From: Gonocerus acuteangulatus
Taxonomy: Eukaryota > Arthropoda > Insecta > Hemiptera > Coreidae
Reading direction: 5' to 3'
Assembly: GCA_946811695.1 (NCBI GenBank)
Contig: OX328123.1
Location: forward strand, 36,734,660-36,798,659
Length of the DNA: 64,000 nt
Shown here: positions 55,206 through 64,000 of the stretch, one piece after another
Layout of the letters: each line of letters opens with the position of its first letter
Numbering within the stretch: the stretch's first letter is position 1
Program-made: the position numbers and the translations under genes
The notes under the pieces: model-generated
What the model was told of the DNA's origin: nothing
What the model saw: the letters and a program-made list of their open reading frames with translations, nothing else
The model's database searches: none

Positions 55206-56168
55206 CTGAAACTACATTTATAAATTAGAAAAGCAACTAAATTAAATAATTAAAAAAAAAACTTAGATAGGTACAAATAACAACTGCTTGGTCACAGCGA
55301 CCAAAGATGGATTCCACGACAGCAAATAATAAAAATATTAGCGAAATTAAGTTACAGCTTGTTAAGCACTTAAAAATGTTATTAAAAAACAAGCAAAAAA
55401 CGTTTTTAATTCTTCAATAAAAAAGAAACACCCATTTATTTGATACTAAATTTGTTCAATGTATTGTTTTACTACATTTTTACATTTTGGTTTTTCATTT
55501 ATGTTATAATGATGTACAGTTGAAGAAAACTCAATTTAAGATTTGTATATGAAGACTTGAAAATATTCTTTGATGGACAAAACGTTATGAAACAATAAAA
55601 ATTATTAAAAGGCTGGATGGGTACTTCTTTTTCCTTAAAGATCAAATGTTAATTTTGTCACTCATGTATAAATTTGAACAATAATTATGGAACAGCCTAA
55701 GGGGAAAGGATTATATCAACATAAGGATGCTGATTAAGGGCTTAAGCACTTAAAAAGTTTATTAAAAAACAAAAAAAAACTTTCTCAATGTAAAAGAAAC
55801 ATCCATATATTTGATACTAAATTTGTTCAATGTATTTTTTTCAATTTTGGTTTTTATATATGTTATAATGATGTAAAATTAATAAAACTCATGATATATC
55901 ATGAAACTCAATTTCAGATCTGTGTATTATGACTTAAAAATATTCTTTGATGGACAAAACGTTATGAATTATTTGAAAAGTGCATGGGCGATTCTTTTTC
56001 ATTGAAGAATTAAATCTTTTTAGCAGGATGGAACATATTTATGTAAAGAAACTATTTTTATATGTACAATGGCCTAAGGTTGGGGATTTGTTGGCTTTTC
56101 AGGGAGAAAACAAGTCACTTGTTGAGCTTAGGGAAAGAAACTTTGATAATCAAGCTGTAAATACTTAC
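55206..56168 (-). other. Intron of the THAP gene with an internal duplication
   Basis: It runs from donor GTAAGT (56168-56163) to the acceptor at 55206. About 230 bp starting near 55365 return, diverged, at about 55745 ('tttgatactaaatttgttca', 'ctttgatggacaaaacgtta'), a direct duplication with a period of about 370 bp. No other gene. Confidence 0.75.
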
Positions 56169-56239
56169 GAAAAAAAGTGAATATCCGATCCCTTTTTAGC
56201 TTTGTTAGTACAACCATAAGCACAGAATGATTGAACCAT
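56169..56239 (-). CDS. THAP-domain P-element-like gene, exon 1
   Basis: Minus strand, ATG at 56239. It reads MVQSFCAYGCTNKAKKGS, then DIHFF, with the first two zinc ligands (C-x3-C). It ends TC|GTAAGT. Spliced to exon 2 at 55205 it gives Ser then FPLHNPE, matching the THAP order C..C ... H.FP ... W ... C..H. The upstream 56340-56370 has AAGATGGCCGCC, a YY1-like/promoter-like block, though its role is untested. The THAP zinc finger binds DNA. Confidence 0.82.
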
Positions 56240-57104
56240 AGTTGCACTAATATTAGAATAATATTCAATACAATATCTAGAAGAAATTACATGAACTGTC
56301 CAAGCACTACTGACATTGTTTATCCCCACGACAAGATGGCCGCCAGAATGTTAGGGATGCTTCACTAAAAAGTAGGGAGTTAGGCATCTATCCTTTCTAA
56401 ATCTATGGTTGGAGGTAGTAGAACCTCTCTAGTGTTCTACTTAATTTTCTAAATAATACATTCCTTACTTAGTTTTCTTTCAAAGGTATATTAAGTGTTG
56501 TTTCAACTTTTGCTTCTGAAGTATTATTCTATTGAATAAATGTCTACCGGGGTTATAGAAATAAAGGCTGATAATGGTGCAGGTTTGTCAACTATCTATT
56601 TACAGCAAAATCAGTTTATGTGTTTAGTCTTTATTTATTATATAATATCGTCGATATAAATGTAAATTATCCAATGTGAAAATAACCACTTTCCAGAGAA
56701 AAACGTTTATTCATTACTTTGCTTTTGTATAGTCAAATAGACATTCAACCTTTGGGTCTTTTTTACTTTAGGCACGCCAGTTACTTTTATTGCTAAAACA
56801 GTTATTTATCGTATCATTAAGTTAATAGTTATGAAGAACAGATGTTAATTAGTTTAAATAAATTATTTATTCAACAAATGTAAACAAAAAAAAAATTGAA
56901 AATACAAATGGTTGATTATTCCAGAGGCCAATAGGCTTTTATTGATTTTAATATACACTGAAATATATCTTCGTTTTCGTACCTTCTTCTGAACTCTAGA
57001 ACATGTCTTATAATCTATAACCTCTTTCATGTATAAACTTTATGTAGCCTAGCAACACCTGTTACAATATTGTAACAAAATATTATGACGTTATTCTAAA
57101 AAAG
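56240..57104. other. Upstream region of the THAP gene, no other gene seen
   Basis: AT-rich. A (GATGGCCGCC)-type CpG-containing block lies at about 56345, on the side expected for a minus-strand promoter. Nothing else recognised. Confidence 0.4.
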
Positions 57105-58707
57105 TCGGTCATGCAGGAGCTGCATAACTAAGCACTTTCCTCAAAATTGGGTAGTGTCGACTGCATTCCTAAATAATTGTTTAAAATCTATATATATAAA
57201 AATCACGTGTCTGTCTGTTTTTCTGTTTGTTTGTTCCTTATACAAATCTACACCGTTTGACCGATTTTGACCAAACTTGGAATAATGGTAGGTCTTGATA
57301 CGAGAAATCTTCTAGGCTAGGTCAAAAAAATCTACCAGCTGTCTGTCTGTCTGTATGTTTGTCCCTTATACAATCCACACTGTTCGTCCGATTTTGACTA
57401 AACTCGGTACACATGTAGATCTTAATCTGGGGAGTGTCGTAGGCTAAGTCAAAAACGTCTACCAGCTGAGTGTCTGTATGTTTGTCCCTTATACAAATCC
57501 ACACCGTTCGTCTGATTTCGACTAAACTCGGTACACATGTAGATCTTAATCTGGGGAGTGTCGTAGGCTAGGTCAAAAACCTCTACCAGCTGTCTGTCTG
57601 TATGTTTGTTCCCTATAAAAATCCACACCGTTTGACCTAAGTTGGAACACAGGTAGATCTGATACGGCGATTGCCATAAGCTAGGTCAAAACGGCTACCA
57701 TCTGACTGTCTGTATGTTTGTTCTTTATACAAACCCACACCGATTCACAGATTTTGATCAACTGGGCACACAGGTTGGTCTTGATCAGGGGATTGCCATA
57801 GGCCAGGTCAAAAACGTCTACTAGCTGCTGTCTGTATTTTTTTTTTTTTTTTAAATCCACACCGTTAGACCAATTTTTACCTAACTTGGTATACATGTAT
57901 GTCTTGATATGGGGGGTGTTATAGGTTAGGTGAAAGTCGTCTAGGACTCAGTTGGGAGGCCACGGGTTCATTCGTGTTAGTAGATTTTAATAATACTTAT
58001 TTGGTTTCTAATTTATTTAGCCTTTTCTGTATGCAGAAAGTAGGTGTAGCATGGCACGCCGGGTAACAGCTAGTAAGCTATATAGATAAATAAAATAAAA
58101 ACATAAATAACACCTGTTTCAATTCAAATCAAACATAGTACAAAGTAAATCCCCCCCTTCCAACAGACCGATTTAGTTCCTTTTTACAATACTTCTTCCT
58201 TATTAGATACCCAGGATGTATACCACGTTTTGTTACAATGCAGCAGAAATTACGACCGGTATGAGGAAATTAATAATTTGGGTCCGGAGTAAACCCCCCT
58301 TCTTAATTAACTGATTTAGTTTATTTTTACAACACATTTTTCTCTTTAGTTGACCAGAACGAATACCGAGTTTTGTTGAAATATAACAAAAATTACGACG
58401 TATTGGCAAATAACTACTTTGGCTCCGGAGTAACCCCCCCCCCTCCGGATAGACCAATTTTGTTGGTTAACAAACTCGTTCAATCGTTTGATTGGGGAAT
58501 ACTACATACCAAGTTTCGTGGGGAAGAAACAAAAACTCTGTATCGTGTTAACGGACACATATATACATATATAGATATATATAAATTTTAACTGAGGTCA
58601 TTTTCGGTGTCTACTAGGTAGGATCGATAAAGATTCGAAGACATTTTTCAAAAATTCCGTCATGAGTGCAAATTCAATAGCTACTTTCCTTCGGAGGAAA
58701 GTGCTAA
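57105..58707 (+). mobile_element. F2-d: Helentron-like element split by a Helitron
   Basis: 5' end TCGGTCATGCAGGAGCTGC, then CTAAGCACTTTCCTC. The body breaks at 57186 and resumes at 58074 ('taaataaaataaaaacataa'). Tandem units and a short TA tract follow. The 3' hairpin CTTTCCTTCGGAGGAAAG plus TGCTAA ends at 58707. It is more diverged than F2-a and F2-b. Confidence 0.8.
57187..58073 (+). mobile_element. F3-a: non-autonomous Helitron inside F2-d
   Basis: 5' TCTATATATATAAAAATCAC and 3' CGCCGGGTAACAGCTAG, inserted between A and T without duplication. This is the classical Helitron terminal form (TC...CTAG). It contains about five imperfect units of 120-130 bp ('caccgtttgaccgattttga', 'ctgtctgtatgtttgt'). 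No Rep/helicase. Confidence 0.8.
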
Positions 58708-58981
58708 AAGACCCCGACCTTTTGACACTGGTTACTTACCCTTTCACTGAGTGAACTTAGATTCGAGAGTTTGACATACATTAATCCAACAGCAACCAGT
58801 ATGTGTTTTTCATACTTGATGCTTTGCATTTGTATTGATGATATTTGCTATATTTTTTGTCACAAATATATAGACATTTGAGGGCTAAATAATTTCAAAC
58901 AACTGTTATGCTAGCAAAGATGCAGTTGCTACCGCAGGAACAGAAACTTGCTTTTGCAGGAAGAGAAATAAAATAAAAAAG
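58708..58981. other. Unassigned DNA between F2-d and F1-i
   Basis: AT-rich, no gene or known repeat recognised. Confidence 0.4.
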
Positions 58982-59074
58982 TCCGACTCGCAGGAACTGC
59001 CTCATCTTAGCGCGGTTCCGTTCTTATCCCTAGTCTAATTTCGAAAGATTAAAATAGAAGCAGTTATTATTTTG

Positions 59075-59246
59075 TTGAGAGGAGATCGTTGACCGTTGAT
59101 GATGCAAGGTAGGGATTGTCCGGGTTAGGTCACTGCTACTTAATAATACATACCCCATATGTGTAGGTATGTGGGCATATATATGTACATATGTGTGCGT
59201 GTATATGTGTATGTGTATATGCATATATATAAATATATATATATTA

Positions 59247-59294
<48 letters not shown>

Positions 59295-59440
59295 GATATG
59301 TGCATATATTAGTGTTAAATATGTCCTACTTGTATTTACAGCCTTGATGAAGGCTTGAAGTTCAAGCCGAAACGTCGGCACAATAAAACCATTTTTACGA
59401 TAAAATGTAGTTTTATTAAGTAGCAGTGACCGAACCCTGA
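59075..59440 (+). mobile_element. Penelope-type 3'-end fragment inside F1-i
   Basis: It is flanked by CAGTTATTATTTTG (59061-59074) and CAGTTATATTTTG (59441-59453), a 13-14 bp duplication. It has an inverted repeat GGTCACTGCTACTTA (59127) / TAAGTAGCAGTGACC (59417), TA/TG-rich DNA between, and a hammerhead-like motif at 59341. No coding sequence; assigned to Penelope by the hammerhead and the 'gaaacgtcggc' signature. Confidence 0.55.
59341..59379 (+). ncRNA. Second hammerhead-like motif
   Basis: GCC-TTGATGA, then stem II GGCTTGAAGTTCAAGCC, then GAAAC-GTC-GGC. Stem II is a strong hairpin. GCC and GGC pair as stem I. The first core base is T instead of C, which would be expected to reduce self-cleavage. 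It has the same layout as 42577-42616. Confidence 0.5.
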
Positions 59441-60640
59441 CAGTTATATTTTGGTTCCACCAGTCTTGAAAGGTAGGATTTACAATCTGACCTGGAAGGG
59501 TCGGCAACACAAGAAACCGTCCCGCTAGTTGCAAGGTCTTGGAATCTTGGAAATCTATATTTCTAACAATAAATTGTTTTTGTTATTTTACTTAACCTGT
59601 TTTATTTTCGAATACATTATCCAACTATAAGCAATTAAAAAATAACAAGGAATAAAATACAGGCGAAAAGAACACTTTGAATAAGCGAAATCAATTACTT
59701 TAAAGCTTTAAGCTCTTATTTCTCCGATTGACATCGCCTAATCAAAACTTTCATTAGAACCTTTTATGTAGAGCATTTAATAAGCTTTCTAATGGTATTC
59801 TTCCGTTTACCAAAATTCTCAACAGTTTTCGAGATATTAAAGAAAGTTCCCAAAATTTATATTATTTCTAGCAACAGAAAATTGGCCTCATTTTTCATAT
59901 CCTGTTTTACACACAAAATTTTCGCAACATAAGAAATTACAAAACTAAAAAGCAATAAAAAACGAAGGGAAAGAGACAAAAATTACAACAAGAACGACAA
60001 AAACCCGTTCATAAGAACAAAACAGACGTATTTGAAGTTTTAAGCACTTATTTCTCCGATTGACATAACCTAATCAAAAATAGTTTTAGAATCTTTTTTG
60101 TAGAGAATTTAGTAAGCTTTCAAATAGTTTCTATCCACTTACCACGATTTCCCAACCGTGTTCGAGATATTAATGAAAGTATACGAACTTCCCAAAACTT
60201 TTCATGTCTGTTCATAAAATATTTTATTCTAACCCTTCCTTAACTCCAAACGTAACAAAACTTTCAACATATTAGTTTTAATGAAAGTAGAACATGCAGA
60301 TAAAGTTTCAACTGAATCCCATGATTCTAAGTACCCAAACCAAAAACGGTATTCAAAAAATATTTTTCCAATTTTCTCAAAAACGGTTAAAGCTATCGCC
60401 TTGAAAATGGTTTCATTCGTTTTCCTAGCCCAGGAATCATATAAAACGAGTACTTAGAAGCTTATGAACTCAAAAACGTAAGCGTTACGATTTTTTTTGC
60501 GCGAATTTCGCCCCAAACGCCATCTTCCGGTAGGCGGATTTCGCTGGTTAACGAACTTGACCTTTCAAATTGGACGACGGATTTTTGTACCAAATTTCAT
60601 CAAAATCGGACCATTCGTCTTCGAGCTAGAGAGCGAACAG

Positions 60641-60677
<37 letters not shown>

Positions 60678-60861
60678 TATACATATATATATATATAAAT
60701 ATATACATATATATATATATATACAAATTTGAACCACCATCATTTTCGGTCTCTAGGGGTTCTGAAACGCAAAATTTTCTAGTCGGCACTTCCGGATTGT
60801 TTCATTGTATCAACCTTATAAGCGGGGTTCCTCCCTATGGGGGAGGGAGGAACCGCGCTAA

Positions 60862-61349
60862 AAGACAACTAGATCCATTAAAAATGTAACAGATAAAGTA
60901 CAATTCTTTTAAAACGTCCATAAGCAAATAAAGCTTGTAAATATTATCTATTTCTTCTTTGTCTTGTTTGTATACACATTTGATTAGTGCATTATAAAAG
61001 CTACTATTTATTATTTATTTATTTATTTTATTAATTATGAGTTCCATGACTGTAACGATAAACTCATGTGGACAGCAGAATCAAAGCCCGTTAATGCAGC
61101 AGTCAGATTGTATTTATTATTTATAACAGAGATTTTTAACCATTTAATGACTGAATTTATATTAAAAATTATGGAAAAAATATCTGGTTTACCTGCCTTT
61201 TTATTACCTACGGATATACCTCAAAATATCTAGCTATGCAAGTCACCAAAAAAAAATAAAAAAAAAATAAGAAAGGAACAATTTTTTCAACAAGAAAATA
61301 AGATTTGGTTCATAAAATTACCCGAGGGGTTAACTTGGGTTTCAATGAG

Positions 61350-61419
<70 letters not shown>

Positions 61420-62104
61420 CTGTCTAACCAAAAGCAATACAAAACTATAGTATAAGTAATAATAGCCAGATTAAAATTAAATTAAATAAATTTATGTGAC
61501 ATGGCATGAAATACCTGTATAATTTCAGGGCCCCAGTTTAAATGAGTAAATCCAAACTGTTCCTATACCCAAAGTTTCTCAGGCATGGTCGTTAAGCACT
61601 TAAAGGTTAAAATTTCATCTTTTGGCAATTTTCTTTTAGTTAAACACTTAATTATGATAATTTTGTTTTTTCTCAATTTTTTGTAAAAACATTTAACATT
61701 TGGAGCTTATTTAAAGAAATTTTATAAACAATGAAAACAATTTTATAGGAGTTTTTTTAGGTGTTGTTTTTGTGTGCATAAATATGTATATAGGTGTACC
61801 TAGGCTAAGTGTAGAATCACTAGATGAGTGTAAGAATGAGGTGTATATAGTTGAGTAATAAATTGTGGTTTTCTTTTACTGGAATTTTGCGTCTAGGATA
61901 TTTGTGCTGGGCTATCTATAGGATGCCAAACTTCCTAAACATATAGCAGCAGGGAATTCCTTCTATAGGCCCTGATATGAAGCAAATAGAACAAATTTAT
62001 CATTAATTTTCACAGGCATGATTAACAAATGGTTTTAAATATTGTATGAAATAAATTCAGATACAGGTTTACTCTATTTAGAATTAATTATTTTTTTGCT
62101 TCAG
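60862..62104. other. Unassigned AT-rich DNA with a long A-run
   Basis: An A-run of about 65 bases lies at 61352-61416, possibly a retroelement tail, but no element could be recognised upstream. Otherwise no gene or repeat seen. Confidence 0.45.
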
Positions 62105-62176
62105 AGATTGAACAGACGTATGTATACATCAAGGAGGAGAGAGAAGATGTTGAGGTGATGGTCGAACAGCTCGAAG
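62105..62176 (+). CDS. Candidate short internal exon, product unknown
   Basis: 72 bases between 'ttttttgcttcag' and 'gtaatt', open in one frame: EQTYVYIKEEREDVEVMVEQ, acidic. Clear acceptor and plausible donor, and base composition above the surroundings. No homology recognised. It might join the coding-like piece at 62945-63131. It could be chance. Confidence 0.35.
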
Positions 62177-62272
62177 GTAATTTGGTTTCTTTTGAGTCAT
62201 TCTTGGATTTTGATAAAATTTGGTTCGTTACTCTGACAAAGAACATTTTTTAAAAAAAAAAATATATTATCT

Positions 62273-62274
<2 letters not shown>

Positions 62275-62316
<42 letters not shown>

Positions 62317-62338
62317 ATGAATTTATAAATATTCTCAA

Positions 62339-62389
<51 letters not shown>
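62275..62389 (+). repeat. Two T-runs (about 39 and 50 bases)
   Basis: T-runs at about 62274-62312 and 62341-62389 separated by 28 bases, perhaps tails of minus-strand retroelement scraps. Such runs are also prone to assembly error. Confidence 0.8.
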
Positions 62390-62394
<5 letters not shown>

Positions 62395-62944
62395 ACCAGA
62401 AATTGTTAATTCCATGGTAGATTGAGTTCTATTCTTGCTAGAACAGTTAACACAGTCTCATTATTTAGCTAATTATATGTACCTTAATTCGGTGTACAAC
62501 AAGACCTAGACCTAGATTGCTAGATTTGTCGATGCGCCGTTAAAAAAAAAAAATCAACTTATTACTCTTTAAATTTTACTTTAAACAGAAATTGTACATA
62601 ATCGTTTAATAAAGGAAATAAGGTTAATAGGAAAACTGTACTTTTAAAATGTTGAAAAAAATATATTTCAATCTTCAGTTCACTGACTACATATGCTGTT
62701 AGTTACATTATGGGAAGGCAATGGGGTCATTTTATAAGATAATTTTAACTTTATAATTGTCACTGCATAGTTGATAAAAATTTGGTGAGTGAGGGATTTT
62801 TGTATTGTAAATTCAGCAATAATCATCCCTGATCAATATTTGAATTTGGTTCAGACAGAACTAAAATTAAAGGGGAGATATGACAGATGTTGCACAATTA
62901 CTGGAACCCAGAATTGCACACTTTCATTCTTTTAAGTTGAACTG

Positions 62945-63131
62945 GTAACTGATTTAGACACAGATCCGAACTCAACATGTGGAGGTTTTATTGTCTATGA
63001 AGTTGGTGACCAGTGGTGGCTGGCATGTGAACTCAACAAGTGAAGGTTTTATTGCCTATGAAGATGGTGACCAGTGGTGGCTGGCATGCGAAGTCAACAA
63101 ATTACACAGTTTAAATGAACTATCAGAATAG
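62945..63131 (+). pseudogene. Coding-like fragment with a 61-bp direct duplication
   Basis: One frame reads GGFIVYEVGDQWWLACEL, then stops. A second, overlapping copy displaced by 61 bp reads GFIAYEDGDQWWLACEVNKL, ending at TAG (63129-63131). The duplication starts at 62971 and 63032. A single copy would leave one open frame to the stop. I do not recognise the protein; the DQWWLAC core suggests a small Trp-containing fold. Confidence 0.4.
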
Positions 63132-63303
63132 CACCAAAATGGATATGACTGTATATAAATGAATTTTGTTTTTCATGGTCCCATTGTCATCCCATAATAA
63201 AATTAATAGTTATTTACAATTTTTCAAACATTTTAAAAGTAAAATTTGTAATAAGTTGGTCTTGTTGTATATCAAATTAAAGCCCATCTAATTAGATAAA
63301 AAT

Positions 63304-64000
63304 TCCGTCACGCAGGAGCTGCATAACTAAGCACTTTCCTCAGAATTTGGGTAGTGTAGACTGCTTTCCAGAACAATTTGCTTAAAATATCCTACATAAA
63401 TAAAATAAAAACATGAAGAGTTCTCTTATAAATTTGTAATGAGTAACTGATCAATTATTAATTTGCTTCCAGAGTTATGTTTACACATGGTACCTATTAC
63501 ACTACGTAATAAATACAAAAAACCTCATATTATCGTATTTTGATCTAACGCAGGAACAGGATACAGTCACTCTAGTGGTAGAAAGCGCTCCTTGCGGAGG
63601 CTTTGTGAGCCTACGTCTGGCGGGCTTTTCTATTGAAATATATTACAAATTAAACCCCCGCTTTCCGATTGACCGATTCAGCTCATTTTTACAACACTTC
63701 TTTCTCATGAGTTACCCACGACGTATACCGCGTTTCGTTACAATACAGCAGAAATTACGACCGGTATGAGTATAATAGGAATTTGGGTCCGGAGTAAACC
63801 CCCCCCCCTTCTAATGAACCGATTCAGTTTATTTTTACAACACATATTTACCTGTAGATTACCACTACGAATACCGAGTTTCGTCGAAATATACCAAAAA
63901 TCACGGCTGGTAGTGGCGAATTGGTATTGTGGGTCCGGAGTAAACCCCCCCTCCTAATGAACCGATTTAGTTTATTTTTACAACACATATTTACCTGTAG
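63304..64000 (+). mobile_element. F2-e: Helentron-like element, cut by window end
   Basis: 5' end TTCCGTCACGCAGGAGCTGC, then CTAAGCACTTTCCTC. The body follows, with at least two tandem units ('ggtccggagtaaaccccccc') running out of the window. Confidence 0.82.

Larger units (their letters stand above)
58982..60861 (+). mobile_element. F1-i: Helentron-like element carrying a Penelope 3' end
   Basis: 5' end TCCGACTCGCAGGAACTGC, then TTAGCGCGGTTCC. The first 90 bp match F1-h, then a 366-bp insertion, then two internal units, the 'gcgcgaatttcgccccaaac' block, (TA)n (60645-60722), the 3' block and a hairpin plus GCGCTAA at 60861. Confidence 0.87.

Noticed and set aside
62220..62420. Frame rich in Phe
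   Set aside because: It is a translation of two T-runs.

Overview
This is AT-rich, intron-containing, repeat-dominated metazoan DNA. It is most likely from an arthropod: an intact Jockey-clade LINE, Gypsy elements (one CsRn1-like), a Penelope-like element, hAT, pogo and Helitron-type transposons and tRNA-derived SINEs occur together. There are no operons, rRNA genes, CRISPR arrays or bacterial genes. Few sequences look like host genes: an HP1-like chromo shadow domain split over two plus-strand exons (1100-1254 and 10027-10150), and a minus-strand THAP-domain, P-element-like gene fragment (56239-54509) that may itself be an old transposase. Two short exon-like pieces lie at 62.1 and 63.0 kb. 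Everything else I can recognise is mobile or tandem-repeat DNA.

Layout. 1-0.8 kb: end of a Helentron-like repeat (family F1). 1.1-10.2 kb: the HP1-like gene, whose 8.8-kb intron holds an R1-like LINE tail, three SINE-type insertions or tails, and a hAT element carrying an intact Jockey LINE. 10.9-11.9 kb: a near-perfect foldback element. 13.2-18.2 kb: F1 copies on both strands, a pogo relic and a TA-target DNA transposon. 18.5-43.0 kb: one F1 copy swollen by serial insertions. Inside it sits Gypsy A (19.2-35.8 kb, +). Inside Gypsy A sit a self-nested MITE pair and Gypsy B (21.3-32.4 kb, -). Inside Gypsy B sit a hAT element (21.6-24.7 kb, carrying F1 and F2 copies) and Gypsy C (26.1-31.4 kb, +). 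The same F1 also holds SINEs, another F1, and a Penelope-like element split by an F2 copy. 43-51 kb: duplicated AT-rich repeats, F1-h, a degenerate inverted-repeat element, and a broken Copia element split by a MITE and an F2 copy. 51.2-54.5 kb: about ten units of a 330-bp satellite with an internal inversion, abutting the broken THAP gene. 57-64 kb: F2 copies, a Helitron, F1 and a Penelope 3' end.

Best-supported deductions. Most insertion calls rest on target-site duplications that I read directly, and in two cases also on a reading frame that resumes across the insertion. Families F1 and F2 share a 5' start (TCCGNCNCGCAGGANCTGC), a sub-terminal inverted repeat matching the 3' end, an internal (TA)n tract about 120-150 bp before the 3' end, and a 3' hairpin followed by GCTAA. 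This fits non-autonomous Helentron/HINE-type elements, and I name them so as an inference.

Limits: percentages and dates were not computed. Boundaries in (TA)n or A-runs are good to a few bases only. No database search was possible.
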